Origin: Gracilaria gracilis
Taxonomy: Eukaryota > Rhodophyta > Florideophyceae > Gracilariales > Gracilariaceae
DNA: 64,000 nt
NCBI GenBank assembly: GCA_030374805.1
Contig: JARGSG010000075.1
Coordinates: forward strand, 124,001-188,000
Reading direction: 5' to 3'
Below are positions 24,301-34,056 of this stretch, in pieces (position 1 is the stretch's first letter; the number at the start of each line of letters is the position of its first letter). A program made the position numbers and the translations under genes. The notes beneath the pieces were generated by a model. The model worked only from the letters and a program-made list of their open reading frames with translations, was not told the DNA's origin and made no database searches.

Positions 24301-25081
24301 GGAGTTTTTGCCTCTCCAGTTGGTCGTTGATCAGGCCCGTTTTGTGCTCTAACCTTTGCTTTGCTGTTGGGAAGAATACATCCACTTTCTGCCTGGTTTT
24401 TTCTGAGACAAGATCGCTAATATCTACGGTAAAGCCTTTGCGTTTGCGACGGGCATCTTCCGCCTTAAAGTTGTTCCATTCAAGCATTTTCTCATTCTCT
24501 TTGATGACCTTCTGAAGCTGTCCATTGTGTTTCTCAAGTTTCTCGTGAAGCAGGGTGTACTTACGCAATGTGGCATTGTTTATACCGTTCATCATATCAG
24601 TGAGAGACTGTGGAAGACTTGCCAGAGCGCCACCGAATGTGGTACCAGCTCCAGATATATAGTTGCTGAAGCGAACGAGATCTGTTTCTCCATCACCTTT
24701 AACATTGCCAGTCAGAATTAAAGCATTCAGTCCAGGATCATCACGAAAAGCAACGAAACTACTACTGGAAGATCCCTCGTCCTGAGGAACACTCTCGATA
24801 ATATCGTGGACGTTTCTTCTGCCGTCTAATGCTTTTTGAAAGATATCCACAGCAGCTTGCACATCGGCATCCTGTTTGATATCCTGCACGGCAGAAATGT
24901 ACTCGTCAGGGGCTCCAGTAGTACGCAAAGACTCAACGATCTTATCAAGTGGACTCAGAGGATCCAAGGCAGATTCATCTCCATTCATTCCAAAGTCTTT
25001 CGCGCCTTGTGCAATGGACGAGCCCAAACCTTTTATGAACTCGCCTTGGGCATCGACACCGAAGATATCAGATTCTGCCAT
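18344..25081 (-). CDS. Giant RTX-repeat protein with C-terminal DM9 lectin-like repeats, 2245 aa
   Basis: Single uninterrupted frame of 6.7 kb starting at an ATG. Domains by residue: 1-160 acidic start without a signal peptide; about 160-270 charged, probably helical or coiled coil; about 270-470 a chain of hydrophobic helices rich in Gly/Ala (RFASAVGGAFAIGMGITSI, DFIPGIGTALSLVADLA), like membrane-inserting regions of large secreted bacterial proteins; about 566-628 classic RTX nonapeptides (GGEGNDYLN, GEAGNDTIY) that bind Ca2+; 650-1990 long beta-rich region with scattered RTX-like GDG/GxGN turns; about 1998-2095 repeated PVLIKP linker; 2102-2245 two DM9/DUF3421 repeats (PGK, YGG-x-E and YEVL landmarks in each). 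DM9 proteins of known members bind mannose. RTX proteins are typically bacterial and use type I secretion. Likely a surface or secreted adhesin/toxin-like protein, possibly of horizontal origin. Intact, not a fossil. Exact role unknown. Confidence 0.85.
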   Translation of the reverse strand: MAESDIFGVDAQGEFIKGLGSSIAQGAKDFGMNGDESALDPLSPLDKIVESLRTTGAPDEYISAVQDIKQDADVQAAVDIFQKALDGRRNVHDIIESVPQDEGSSSSSFVAFRDDPGLNALILTGNVKGDGETDLVRFSNYISGAGTTFGGALASLPQSLTDMMNGINNATLRKYTLLHEKLEKHNGQLQKVIKENEKMLEWNNFKAEDARRKRKGFTVDISDLVSEKTRQKVDVFFPTAKQRLEHKTGLINDQLERQKLRRKGKLRAQKILGKVGRAVQGVTGGFGVALGGVDIAAGDEMIDNAERRFQRNEISKQEYETTMRNARLRMAQGALGIGDGINNIRQIVQNKLSTRVSAMARGPARQAGRMALRFASAVGGAFAIGMGITSITKNAIAADDARKSGNIGKSAIYGIMASIDCASVALDGVSMVLDFIPGIGTALSLVADLANTILAVVNMVIGFFADMVDTRTPEEKLREAFKTHIESSAFQSYIDSQAEMYKEQGYDLFIFMTDARAVGVVEEGADDTAVKETIVKKLSERAKADGDDQQLRVALRDAGSLGEILKGRLNDDLILAGVGADTLYGLAGDDLLFGEAGNDTIYGGEGNDYLNGGASLDALIGGPGDDMMRYEPGIDLSASGEEGVDTLQISADFFAYNNNSFSQALVFPSDGIHRVYVNLAQQEKGKGFGGVALGALINNFDALKNPMHKPAFASNSDLARRFVDWIFWRGRETTVSNESLNGKYLWYLLNRKNKDYFTDGRYFYSCYEWATNENREITKATYDMHDLSQHEGYYDESNRCMALGRSQKLEAMLSFAFRRGGTISGIEIVSESSTDDSGNDINISSQVIGDESVRLIDVGYGHNEYVYTGDGDTVVLMTLSNSPQWEICKYIIGGDGNNTLVVNGGNRSAPRPNRNNARHQILLLDHDIDLGHANREQNVANRNAWPSAGENKVDRGVFIKNMQTVQLTNSNPGDNTFHVDSTNLSQGHRFIIDNSQTSLRFVGTAGDDNICIKRFTGTDNIIDGWSGKNMLDMEFSEMVNQVDIDLSISTEHVSGNISGDGLELQLNNIDSIRGNAHTRSIRGQQRGDNLLVASGGECEVYATGGSNTLVAMRGRHILTGGPGQDGYELYGPQLTEFIVITVTNRDTGVVAQAAKGSWSNSRLTINVLSNDHQSVILTRVNIVGPDGHVLTGKGSISISNSKRNIVYEPGTFFDSMNRNSVESLRVQYVTEGSCVIIREVSDGNRLRFRGIANKSQLTFCSSDDGDLLCTDSTGRLVFTDERWGDLYRLGIRDLGDLILNFADRFPIIQFDGTDTENSEISGVDVFKLLKEKMESLEVTCNTFSNMIDATAIDGDLVDVQEGDNFVLATRRNLTYTAESGSIFDLTRLGTASQGSLDRTSVQNGSGDGVVAIGNSPDSVRIQFLPAETRTKVGGVVLKADRRSYSRDSSTPFPSSFCSTGKKTVVVDGLAPNDLQVVQNGSQWTFSSTQGCLAVVDTVPDLMMFHVSAEHPIDDDPSAKHILIHDVPKFLARRKSHQDYNHRCVYNSNYEQKLWLGDFDHDDIKLRISVEIDGFVVTIMGNETPLYTSWTGISPNFSLERRPTPFTLDAMGVAEILRLEFKNGIVFSDCTLEAQSVPNLVMDCLRSTDRHTVSGSPSFAHVIYTSTHQGPTKLGSGDALIHADQDGGEIYAGEGNTVIKVTASNHTVNTGRSQDNDEGHDIVHIAENISNISVQFKDQRDNYKIGTKYVIIEGISCEACSFEAPDGTAVGEYYGSTRSFIMKTGESTVATFDCSPSHFVFHVGGDYEIVDDAFYYVKNKSTGRWKKRWVLNRDLMAMFIAEDISSTDLTFRIQSHRRLSVTLRTSQIVYMDSVRVSDTGYTEMKKSDLAISVAKHMPGGIRFRDRTVESNELIGYIEEVISRSEVSGLTLISGDPIKSLEQSIESSYPYANYLDVLRRTSEGLEITNIHPTKTVLGHHADVETPKIVIDNGDAASTPTPGRLQPVLITSTPTPSLAPSGTAPLQPVLIKPSQTAPTAPTRLEPVLIKPAGSTPTAPTRLEPVLIKPTGNTPTAPTTIGPSKPVLITESMIATGEGDSQTHSLEWIEFSNGSCPDDAVEGGIESNGNRVFVVRATIGNELTPGKMVRELNTAYIPWGGKENTFSTYEVLTNPHNVQLTWRSGSNGSLPSGAVEGGSTTSGETLFVGRAMHNGIWIPGKFLKSFRQVLFSYGGVERAASSYEVLCIS
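18826..19085 (-). repeat. In-frame minisatellite coding the PVLIKP linker
   Basis: About five imperfect tandem units of roughly 57 bp inside the RTX-DM9 gene. Each encodes a variant of LEPVLIKPxGxTPTAPTR. The two central units are most alike. The repeat separates the RTX/beta region from the DM9 repeats and looks like a flexible stalk whose unit number could vary. Confidence 0.8.
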
Positions 25082-25228
25082 CTAGAGCAGCGACAAATTA
25101 GTTGCAGAAAGAGATGTTGAGGAAACCAATGAGGGTTGGTAGTTGCTAATGATGCAGAAGTTCCTATTCTCTCGGTCGTTGGATTGCTGGTGCCCCCCAC
25201 GTTATAGTCCAGTTACGTGAGTTCGACA

Positions 25229-25236
25229 TATTTATA
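25229..25236 (-). promoter_or_regulatory. TATA box candidate of the RTX-DM9 gene
   Basis: On the minus strand reads TATAAATA, about 150 bases upstream of the ATG at 25081. This is a plausible eukaryotic core promoter position, giving a leader of about 115-125 bases. No other promoter element was recognised. Confidence 0.4.
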
Positions 25237-25239
25237 CTA

Positions 25240-27340
25240 CTCACCCGAAAGCCACCCGACCGTTTTCGAACGATCGAGATCCCTGCACAACAAGCTCATG
25301 GCGGCGAGGTACGTATCTTCTTCGTCCATCTCCGTCCAAAAGAGTACCGCTCGATCAATAGGAATCGACAAAAAAAAAGGGTAACGAATAACTACGGTCA
25401 GGTCACCTTGCTGTCCCGGATTGAATTTCCTTGGTTCAGCACAATGTCAAATGGAACCAGGTTGTCCTCAGACGCTCTCGAGTTACAAACCTAGTTTCGG
25501 TTTTCGCCTTTGGTTGTCTCGAATGTCATCTCTTTGTTTAGAACCATCGCCACGCCACATCTCCAACATATAAAAAGAATTGTAGAAGAAGAGCAACAAT
25601 ACTGATAACCAAAAAGAACAAGATATAGACCCCGAGAGACTCCCAAAAATGCTGAAGTTTGGGACTCTCGTGCGCCACGTTTCGTCTCTTTCCCAAACTG
25701 GGATCTCTCGATGGCCATATCTCATTCAGGACTTTGCTCCGACTTAGATATAGCTGGGATTCCACCAATTAAAAAAACTGTGGTAAGGCCCCAGATATCT
25801 AAAACCACGGCAGATACAGTATCGTGGCAGTTATACAACTACCATGGGTACCTATCTGAGATTTTCAAATCGCATATATCAAGAATCAACTCGCGACGCT
25901 TCCTGAAACTTGTGACGTTTGCGCTCTATCTGAGCAATGCTTAGGATTCTACCGTTCGCTCTCGAACTTGTCCGGGAACAAAGACCATAACCTTCACCTT
26001 CGGAACGGCGGAGCAAATACACCAGAACGGTAAGCAAAGACGAGCCACGGGTCTTTCTATCATATATTACTGTCATATAACCTCTCGCGACCAATGGTGT
26101 TCTTTTCTCTCCCTTGCAATTATGTTCTCGCACCGCACACACCAACCAATTGAAGAAGGTACACAATGGCTTAGTCTCTCGTGGAAAAGTCCTTTCATGT
26201 CATAGTTACTCTTCTAGAGTGCGTCTCTGTTTTGAGATATCATTGTTAATCTCGGAGCTCGGAGCCCATCACTTATGTCTTACATCTCGTAAATAATAAA
26301 GCAGCAGGGGAATATCGATAACTGTTGGAAACGTTTTTGTTTCAAACCAACCATTAATGACAGATGCTTCCCAAAATGTTGGAATGAAGCCAGACTCCAA
26401 TCTTTGCCATCGGTAGACACCTTCAACTCTGCAGAGCTAGAGCATGGAAATTTCAAGCAGCCGGAAGAACTCCCTTTCCTTCTGCAGCTGTGAAATCCTA
26501 AGAGAAGCTTAGAGAAAAAGGGTAGGTGCCCTAATGTGGACTGCTCATAGTTGGCCCTGTGTGCCTGGCTTTCACTTTGAAAAATCGAACAGATTGCTTC
26601 TTCTAAACTCCAAAACGGCTCGATTATGTCCTCTTCTTTGCAGTTAGACATAAATGGTATTGTAATTGTCCAGTTGTTTGCGCTGGGACGCTAGTCGATA
26701 GAAAGCTCATGTTCTGGCGCGTCCAACAAGAAAAAAACAAGAGTGCAAGCTTTATAGTCATAAGGCGAACAACGTACTTTTCCTCGACAGACAAATCTAG
26801 TACTGCAAAACTGCGAAAAAACATTAGCGTTTAGAAAAGCAAGCTTCTCGTAACAAATTCGCAAAGCTCTAATAGTGTGTTTTACCCCTGGAACGGAACA
26901 GTTAAATTATTGTGTCTAAAGCTTACGAAAGTCAAACACTGTCCAATTGATCAAAGAGAAAAAAATTATTCCCTGCGGAGAAGGATCGAATTATTGACAA
27001 ATGCACAAGTTCCACTTTTTGTAGTATAGTATTAAGTATTATGAACTGCAGAAAAAGCACAGATTATCGACAAAGTGTGCACAAGTTTAACTTTTCATAA
27101 TACAAAAATATTGATACTAAATGTATAAGTTGGTTGAGAGCATAATTATGTTTTGGGCCCATAGCACTACGCATCCAAAATGGAGCATATTACATATGCT
27201 TGTTTGCCTTGTATTGTAACTTTTTGGCAATGAAATGATCCAAACACAGAGTGCTTCCTAAAAGAAAGCAACATGCGCCGTGTGAAACGGCGCATTTTTT
27301 AAAGAAAAATATAAAGTATTACTACTGTGTTTTACTAGAA
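25240..27340. other. Intergenic, no confident gene
   Basis: Short open frames on both strands (for example minus 26280-26651) have no family motif, and several lack an ATG. From 26.9 kb on the sequence is very AT-rich. Upstream regulatory DNA of the RTX-DM9 gene is expected at the left edge. Confidence 0.4.
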
Positions 27341-27357
27341 TCCGAGTATTCTATGTA

Positions 27358-27445
27358 CAGTTATAGAAATGCGACTGAGCTAAAGAACAGGAGTAAAACG
27401 CAATCCAGGCGCTATGAGGCACGACGGCCACAGTTTTACTTAAAA
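27358..27445 (-). repeat. tRNA-derived SINE-like repeat, partial copy 1
   Basis: Carries the block CGACTGAGCTAAAGAACAGG followed by the AGGCACGACGGCCACAG terminal part, matching the promoter-proximal end of the repeat copies at 33953-34037 and 34057-34262. It lacks the B-box half, so it is truncated. Confidence 0.6.
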
Positions 27446-27499
27446 GTACACTCTCACACCCTCCAAGTTGCCTGAGTTACACGAAGGCAACTCCTGTAC

Positions 27500-27606
27500 A
27501 AAGTCCCCTTTGCGACAGTAGCACTGTAAGCGATCACCTGTCCAAACCCCGAAGATTTGTCGGCAATCAAACTCCGGACTTACAGACCTAGCGATGGGCC
27601 CATAAC
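27500..27606 (-). repeat. tRNA-derived SINE-like repeat, copy 2, left half (split by copia insertion)
   Basis: Minus-strand copy of the same repeat. The degenerate B-box region and the CCGGACTTACAGACCTAGCG block end at CATAAC, exactly at the left LTR of the copia element. The other half resumes after the right LTR at 33953. A full unit reads through in the inverted copy at 34057-34262, which proves the split. Confidence 0.8.
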
Positions 27607-27811
27607 TGTAGCGCGCGAGCGGGGACGAAAGGGGTCGAGCGAAGTGCGCGCATAGTTGACCGCCGGCGGGCAGAGCGCCGAGCCGGACGGTCGCGCAATT
27701 TATTTTGCCAGTGCAACCCACCGGCGCATTGCTGTGCGCCGGGCGTTGCACTGCGCACAAATGACGCGTGTGTGGCGCTCTCGCCTTGCAAAAGGCCGAC
27801 CGGTATCAACA
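27607..27811 (-). repeat. Copia 3' LTR (205 bp)
   Basis: Left-hand LTR on the plus strand. It begins TGTAGCGCGCG and ends GGTATCAACA on the plus strand. One A/G difference from the right-hand copy. Confidence 0.95.
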
Positions 27812-28282
27812 CCGCCCCTCAAGGCGAAGCGACTACTCTTCCTACACCACTTATAAGCATCTAGTTACTGAGCCCAATTCACAAGTAAAGCATAATATCA
27901 ACGACCGAAGAGCAGGTCTGTAGACACGATTTTTCTGCAAATCTGTCTCTTCTCTGGCATTATCCTGCAAATGCCAAAGGCGTGGTGCAACATTCAAAAC
28001 ATAATATAAATACATTCATACATAACGCATCACACACATAGTTCCACCAGCTCCAAGCTGGGGATTCATTACTTGTTCACACCAGTAAACTCCAAAACCC
28101 AGATATCATGTAAAAACCCGTTGGGACAAAAACACATGTATCTCTGTGGGAAAACGGAGAAGGTTGTGAACCACAAACATTCGTAAACAATTATTCAGAC
28201 ATTCAAACATGTAGCAAACAAAAGAGAAAAAACAAAACATAACAAAGTAGTTAGTGTAGTCAGTAGACCCCAACAATTCTTC

Positions 28283-31200
28283 CTAGAACGAGTCAATATG
28301 CATCAACCTGACCATCCTCTTCACTTTTGGGAGGGACGCACACTTTGTCAGTATGTCAGCGATCTGTTGACTCCTTGGGATTTTGCACAGCTTAATAATT
28401 TGACCTCTCCCCAGGTCCCGCACATGGTGCGTCTTCAAATCGATGTGCTTGTTTCGAGCAGATATCTGTGGACTCGTGGTCAAAGATATAGCAGCCGAGC
28501 TATCATTCATGATCTTTGTGGCCTCGAACCATAGATCCTCGCTCCAAGGCTGGATGTGTGCGAATTGAAAATACATCTTTCGTATCCACGAAAGGTCTTT
28601 CGCGCAGGTAGAAAGAGCGATATACTCCGCCTCTGCCGAAGATAGCGCAATTACCGTTTGACGCTTTGATTTCCACATGACTGGTGCGTCGTTGACGACG
28701 ATAACGTACCCTGTTGTGGACTTACGAGTCTCAATGCATCCCCCCCAATCGGCGTCAGCGTACGCACAGAGTGAGGCGGGAGAAATAGGACGGTGGTCTG
28801 GAAAATGAAGTCCATAATCCATAGTGCCAGCCAAGTACCTAAATAATCGTTTGAGCAGCGATAAGTGTCGTTCACATGGGTTATGTAAATGCCTTGAGAG
28901 CGCTGATATGGGAAAGGAAAGGTCAGGACGGGTAGATACAGAAATGTAAAGTAATGCACCAATCCCTGGCCTATACTCTGCATGATCATCTGTCGAAAGA
29001 ATGACGTCTTCCTCACCAGATGGCAGTACATTGGCAGCCGTAAGGAAAGGTGATCCAACTGCATTGCACTGTTGCATACCAAACTTCTTGAGAATTTGTA
29101 GTGCATATCCATATTGATTAACCTTAATGCCAGAAGGAGATCGTTGAATATTTCAACCTATGAATGACTTCAGCTCCCCATAGAGCTTCACATCAAACGT
29201 TGCAGACAGTTTGTGTTTGAAGTCATTTAGAAGTTTGGCATTGTTGGCAGCGAATGCGCAGTCGTCGACTATAACAGCCAAGATCAGGAAGTTGTCCTGC
29301 TCGCGGAACATGAAGACGCGAGAGTCGAGAGCTGATGTCACAAAGTTCCATGATAGGAGAGCTTCAGAAAAGAGGGAACCCCATATTATTCCAGCTTGGA
29401 CAGCACCGTAGATGGAGTTAAGCAGTTTGCAGACATGGCCTGTCTTCTCCACATTGCCAGTGGAGTTAGAGGGTTGTTCCATAATTATCGGAACATCCAG
29501 TTTTCCATATAAGTAGGCATTTGATATGTCTGCTCCCTCCAGTAAAAGGTTTTGTGCGGCAGCAACTGAGAGAAGAATGCGTAGTGCTTCATGACAGGCT
29601 ACTGGCGCATAAGTGTTGAATGGATCGAAGTCAATGAAGGGCTTCTGTTTGTCTCCCCGTAGACAGCAGCGTGCCTTCTTCAAGAACTTCTTCCCGACTC
29701 CATCCAACATCTTCTCCTTGAAGACCCAAGTATACGGAACCGGTTTCATCCAGGATTCCCTGAGTATAAGTTCCCAAGTGTTACGGCGGATGAGTGCGTT
29801 CATCTCGCGGTCGATGGCCTCACACCAACCGGGATCTCTGCACGCGTCCTTGAAACTACTTGGAACGTTGGGGTCATACACAGTTTTCTTGGAGACCCAT
29901 ACATTTGGAAAGTTATGCGCGATTGTTGTCGTCGCCTTTACCAGGTGGGCCTCCAAGTCAGGACCGTTATCGGTCTGTGAGGTATGGTCCGTTTCCTCTG
30001 TCTCCTGTTGGCGAGTTATACCCTCCAGGAGGGTGGAGATGTTTGGAAGAGGAGAGGAGTTGACAGCCTTGAAGTCCAGAATACGGCAAGTGACGACCGA
30101 GTTCTTCCCCGGCACAAACACACGGGCGAGTGTGGTGTCGCTTTGCATGCCCACGAAGTGCGCGAAGACAGAACGGGGGAGGAACTTCTTTGATGCCACG
30201 GTCTTGGACCGATATACAAAGGCGTAGCCAGGCTGACCAAAGTTCGGAATGTTCGTAAAGTCGATTATAATGGACGGATTCCATTCCAGAATCGGTATCC
30301 GTCCTTGTATCCTTGAAGATGGAGCCCTATTTCGGAGCCAGTTGGCATGGTTCATTGCCTCTGCCCAGAAGGAAATGGGCAGTTTGCTCGCGAAGAGAAG
30401 TACACGAGCCCTGGTCCAATGTTCTTGGATAAGCCTCTCCGCGGCTCCAATAGATTCGGAGGCGTAGGCAGGAGAGTAGTCCAAGAGTATGCCATGATCG
30501 AAGCAGAAAGTGTCCAACTCACTGCTTTTGTGTTCGCCGGCCCCGTCCAGGCGAACATTCTTCAAGCGAAACGAGTGGTTAAGTTCTAGCTCCGATCTGC
30601 GTTTGTACCAAGCCAGGTGCTTCAAAACACTAGCACCTGTCTTGTCCATCAAGAAGAAAACGTCCGACTTGGAAGTGTGGTCATCCAGTACGGCCATGGC
30701 GTAGATTGCACCAGAGAGAGATGGCGAAATCTTTCCCGACAGGTCCATGTGGATAAGTTCCAAGGGACTTGACGTCGAAACGGATCGCGACCGGGCGGTG
30801 ATTGGGTTCCGTTTCTTCTTGCCTGTGAGGCAAGGGACGCACGTCAACGACTCCAAGATGGAACGTTGAAAGTAAGACACAGAGTCGAAAGACTTGGCAA
30901 GGTTCTGGTATCTACTTGGGTGAAGATGACCAGTTCGACCGTGCCATTCCAAAGCCAGCTCCTGATTGCTGTTACTTGCGTTCACGACCATCACTTGTTT
31001 GTCGTTATCAGCGAGGTCCATGACGAAGAGGCCTTGGTTGATTTCCGTTTCCCAAATGATTTCAGAGTTTCGGTTAGGATCCATGATGAAGCATCCATTG
31101 AATGGCCGAATGGTGGAAGTGAACATCACCATGAACTCTACACTGAGAACGCCAACAGAAAGGATGTTCGACTCAAAGGCAGGCGCGTGGTAAGCCTCGA

Positions 31201-32455
31201 TGACTGTACCACGGTTCAAAGGTATCCAAACATGACCTTTGCCAACGAGACGAGCTGTTCCTGAGGCAGCCTGAACAGTCTCGATCTCAATTCGTTCGTA
31301 GCGAATGAACGACTTCCGCGAATGGAAGAAGTGATGAGTTGCCCCTGAGTCAATATAGGCTGAGTCCAATTTCGTTTGAGAAAGAAGAGCGATCTTACTC
31401 TTGAACTTGGCCATATTGCAGTTGAAGCCAGGTGAAGGAGGCGGATCATCATTTCTTTGCACCACATATGAACGAGGTTTGGAGTTATGATTTGAGTTAC
31501 GATTATCATTTCCATCCCCCCTTGGTGCAAACCCTGAGTTCCAGTTGGATTGGCGTTGTCCTCCTTTGTGGGACCCATACTGTGAACGAGGAGAACCACC
31601 GTTGTTGCGATTAGATTGCTGCCGTCCGTTGGAGTTGTGCTGGTTATCATTATTGTCAGACTCCTCACGTTTGCGTTTGTAGCAATCTCGAGCGTAATGT
31701 CCACGACGACCGCAGTAGTAGCAATTGTCATCGTAGCGGCTCTTGGTAGCCGAGGACTTGTTACGCCGGTTTCGCTGCTTTCGACCACCCTTGTTTGCCG
31801 TGTTGGCTTTCGGTTGGGTAGTGGGGGTGGACGAAGGAGCGGAGGATGTCGGGTTGTTAGGGTTCTTGCGACGAGCCACTTCAGCTTCGACAGCGTTCAC
31901 AATGGAGTCGAACCCGACATCGGTTAGGTTTGACATCATGGCCAAGGGAGCAAAGGAGTTGGGGAGACTTCGAATGAGTTTGGAGACTTTGTCTTTCTCC
32001 GAAAGTTCCTCATCGAAGTTGGCAAGTTCCCCAACAACTTCCAGGAACTTAGCGACGTGCTTATTCCAGTCGTCGCTGTCCTTGTATACCAAAGTGTCCA
32101 GACGATGGCGGATGTTCTGCACAGCTTGCGCGTTGGTGGTTGTGTACACGCGCTGCAGTTCATCCCAGAGATCTTTGGCCGTTTTGTCATCATCATCGAC
32201 AAACATTCGAACAAGAGCAAGCGGAGAGTCACCGAGGCAGAGTGTGATGGTGCTCTTCGCTTTGACTGACTTTTCGAACCAAGATCTCATTGCCCGGTTT
32301 GTGGGGTTGAACCCATCAGGACGTGGGTCAAGACCGGAGAGAAATGGGTCGTCTCTGTGGAGATACGCCAGAAGACGACGACGCCAGAGAATGTAGTCGG
32401 TGGGGACCTTGAGCTTTGGAAGCCTGCCAAGGAGACCCTCATTTGTGCCCGACAT
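28283..32455 (-). CDS. Copia gag-pol coding region
   Basis: Order along the minus strand: gag (DUF4219/UBN2-like start with the DPRPDGFNPTNRAMRSW region); a CCHC zinc knuckle CYYCGRRGHYARDC; an aspartic protease with DSGATHHF; GAG-pre-integrase motif (LEWHGRTGHLHPSR); integrase core (HMDLSGKI start); reverse transcriptase (TWVFKEKM, IVDDCAFA); and RNase H ending with the ALSSAEAEY motif of Ty1/copia. Integrase before RT fixes the family. All expected parts are present. Overall it looks close to whole with about one break. Treated as a mobile-element gene, not a host gene. Confidence 0.9.
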
Positions 32456-33747
32456 TGAGGCGTCCGGGGAGCGACGGATGAAAGTGTATGATCAACCTTC
32501 TTCTACGAGATAAGGATATCGCGACCTACGGGGTAGGAACGTTTCTTCTTCTTCTTGAACTTCTTGAACTTCTTCTTCTTCAACTTCGCCAGTCCCCTAC
32601 CGGTGGAAGAGGTGTGAACTTGAGGTGTTCCTGGCCCAACCTTGGGAGCCAGGCGATCGATGTAGGACGGGTCCCCGCAATTAAGCAGCTAACCCCGCAC
32701 CACAACAAACAGACCTTTGAAGGATCTTCCCGCACCCGCAAAGCGGAGTGTACTTCACTTTCTCAAACAAAGAATGAAACAAAACGGATGCTGATTACGT
32801 AGTAAGGTAATAGAGAGCGTTGTCTCTGTACAAAAGAAGTGAGTTGCGGCAAAAGAAGGAACACGGCGAGTACCGACGTCTTGACAAGAACCAAAAGGAG
32901 AGCTCTTTGACGAAGACTGCGAGAAGACACTTAAGACCCGACAAATCAGAATCTCCGTCTAGAATGTATCGGAAAAAAACCTTCGTGGTTACGTCCGCAT
33001 GAATGATGGGAAGAATTAGAACCAGGTAGAGAATTTACCTGAGATTGCGTGACGAATCAGCTTGTCGCGCGATCGCTCGTGCTTGGTAAGGAGAGGTGTA
33101 AAGTCTTAACGTGCGTCGAATCGTCAAACGCACGAAAAATTCACGACGTCCGTAGAAATGGAAGGGAATAAGCGTAGAAAATGTTTCGCAAGCGGCGAAC
33201 GGAATCGTAGAACATTCAGAGACACTGACGAGCTTCCCAGAACACACAGAGGGTAACCTTCGTTTAGTGGTTTTGCCCGAAGCAAACCCCTTGATATCCA
33301 AACCATAGAATATCTGCTATGCCGAGCCAAGTAAGCGCATAATTGTAACTTGAATAAAGCGCTTGGCAAACATGTAGAAGACAAAAAGACCAACCAATGT
33401 AGTTCATCGTTATCCAAAATCTGTGAACAACACAGCAGTACAGGAAGAAAAAGTGAAGTGTCCTTATCCTGAGCGCGTGCAAAGACTTTCCAAGCCACAC
33501 CAGATCGACAGACCATGGGAGCCTTTCACTAAGTCAATTGTTTGCAATGGATTACGCGCGCAGAGCCGTAGCCACAACATACCTTCGGGCAGGCGAGCCT
33601 TGGTATCCGCAACGCGCAATCTTCCAAAGTTGAAAGCCTGAGTAGTTGCATGCGCGCCGTTAGAGAGCGACGGGAAGCGAGGAAGGAGGCGGAGCATGTT
33701 TGAAGATGAAGGCGGCCCGGGGCAGCGCGCCCCAGGCGATGCTACCA
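32456..33747 (-). other. Copia 5' leader
   Basis: About 1.3 kb between the 5' LTR and the gag start, with the primer-binding site at its upstream end. No host gene seen in it. Confidence 0.7.
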
Positions 33748-33952
33748 TGTAGCGCGCGAGCGGGGACGAAAGGGGTCGAGCGAAGTGCGCGCATAGTTGA
33801 CCGCCGGCGGGCAGAGCGCCGAGCCGGACGGTCGCGCAATTTATTTTGCCAGTGCAACCCACCGGCGCATTGCTGTGCGCCGGGCGTTGCACTGCGCACA
33901 AATGACGCGTGTGTGGCGCTCTCGCCTTGCAAGAGGCCGACCGGTATCAACA
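33748..33952 (-). repeat. Copia 5' LTR (205 bp)
   Basis: Right-hand LTR, one base different from 27607-27811. Followed by the second ATAAC duplication. Confidence 0.95.
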
Positions 33953-34037
33953 ATAACTATGTAAATGCGACTGAGCTACAAAAGAGGAGTAAAACACAAT
34001 CCGGGCGCCATGAGGCACGACGGCTACAGTGCTACTT
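33953..34037 (-). repeat. tRNA-derived SINE-like repeat, copy 2, right half
   Basis: Continuation of the copy split by the copia insertion. It begins at the duplicated ATAAC and continues through CGACTGAGCTACAAAAGAGG to the CGACGGCTACAGTGCTACTT end. Confidence 0.8.
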
Positions 34038-34056
34038 GAGTGTGAGAGTGCACTTT

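Larger units (their letters stand above)
27607..33952 (-). mobile_element. Ty1/copia LTR retrotransposon, near full length, 6.35 kb
   Basis: Bounded by two 205-bp LTRs that differ at one base, both starting TG and ending CA, and flanked by a 5-bp target duplication ATAAC (27602-27606 and 33953-33957). On the minus strand, a primer-binding site starting TGGTAGCATCGC lies directly after the 5' LTR (33736-33747), compatible with an initiator-Met-like tRNA. A polypurine tract GAGGGGCGG precedes the 3' LTR. LTR near-identity means a recent insertion. The coding region looks close to whole with about one break. The element sits inside a SINE-like repeat. Confidence 0.95.

Noticed and set aside
27440-27812. 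Overlapping open frames on the minus strand with Cys/Arg-rich products, repeated at 33.46-33.95 kb
   Set aside because: They lie across the GC-rich copia LTR, where stops are rare, and are identical in both LTRs. They are not genes.
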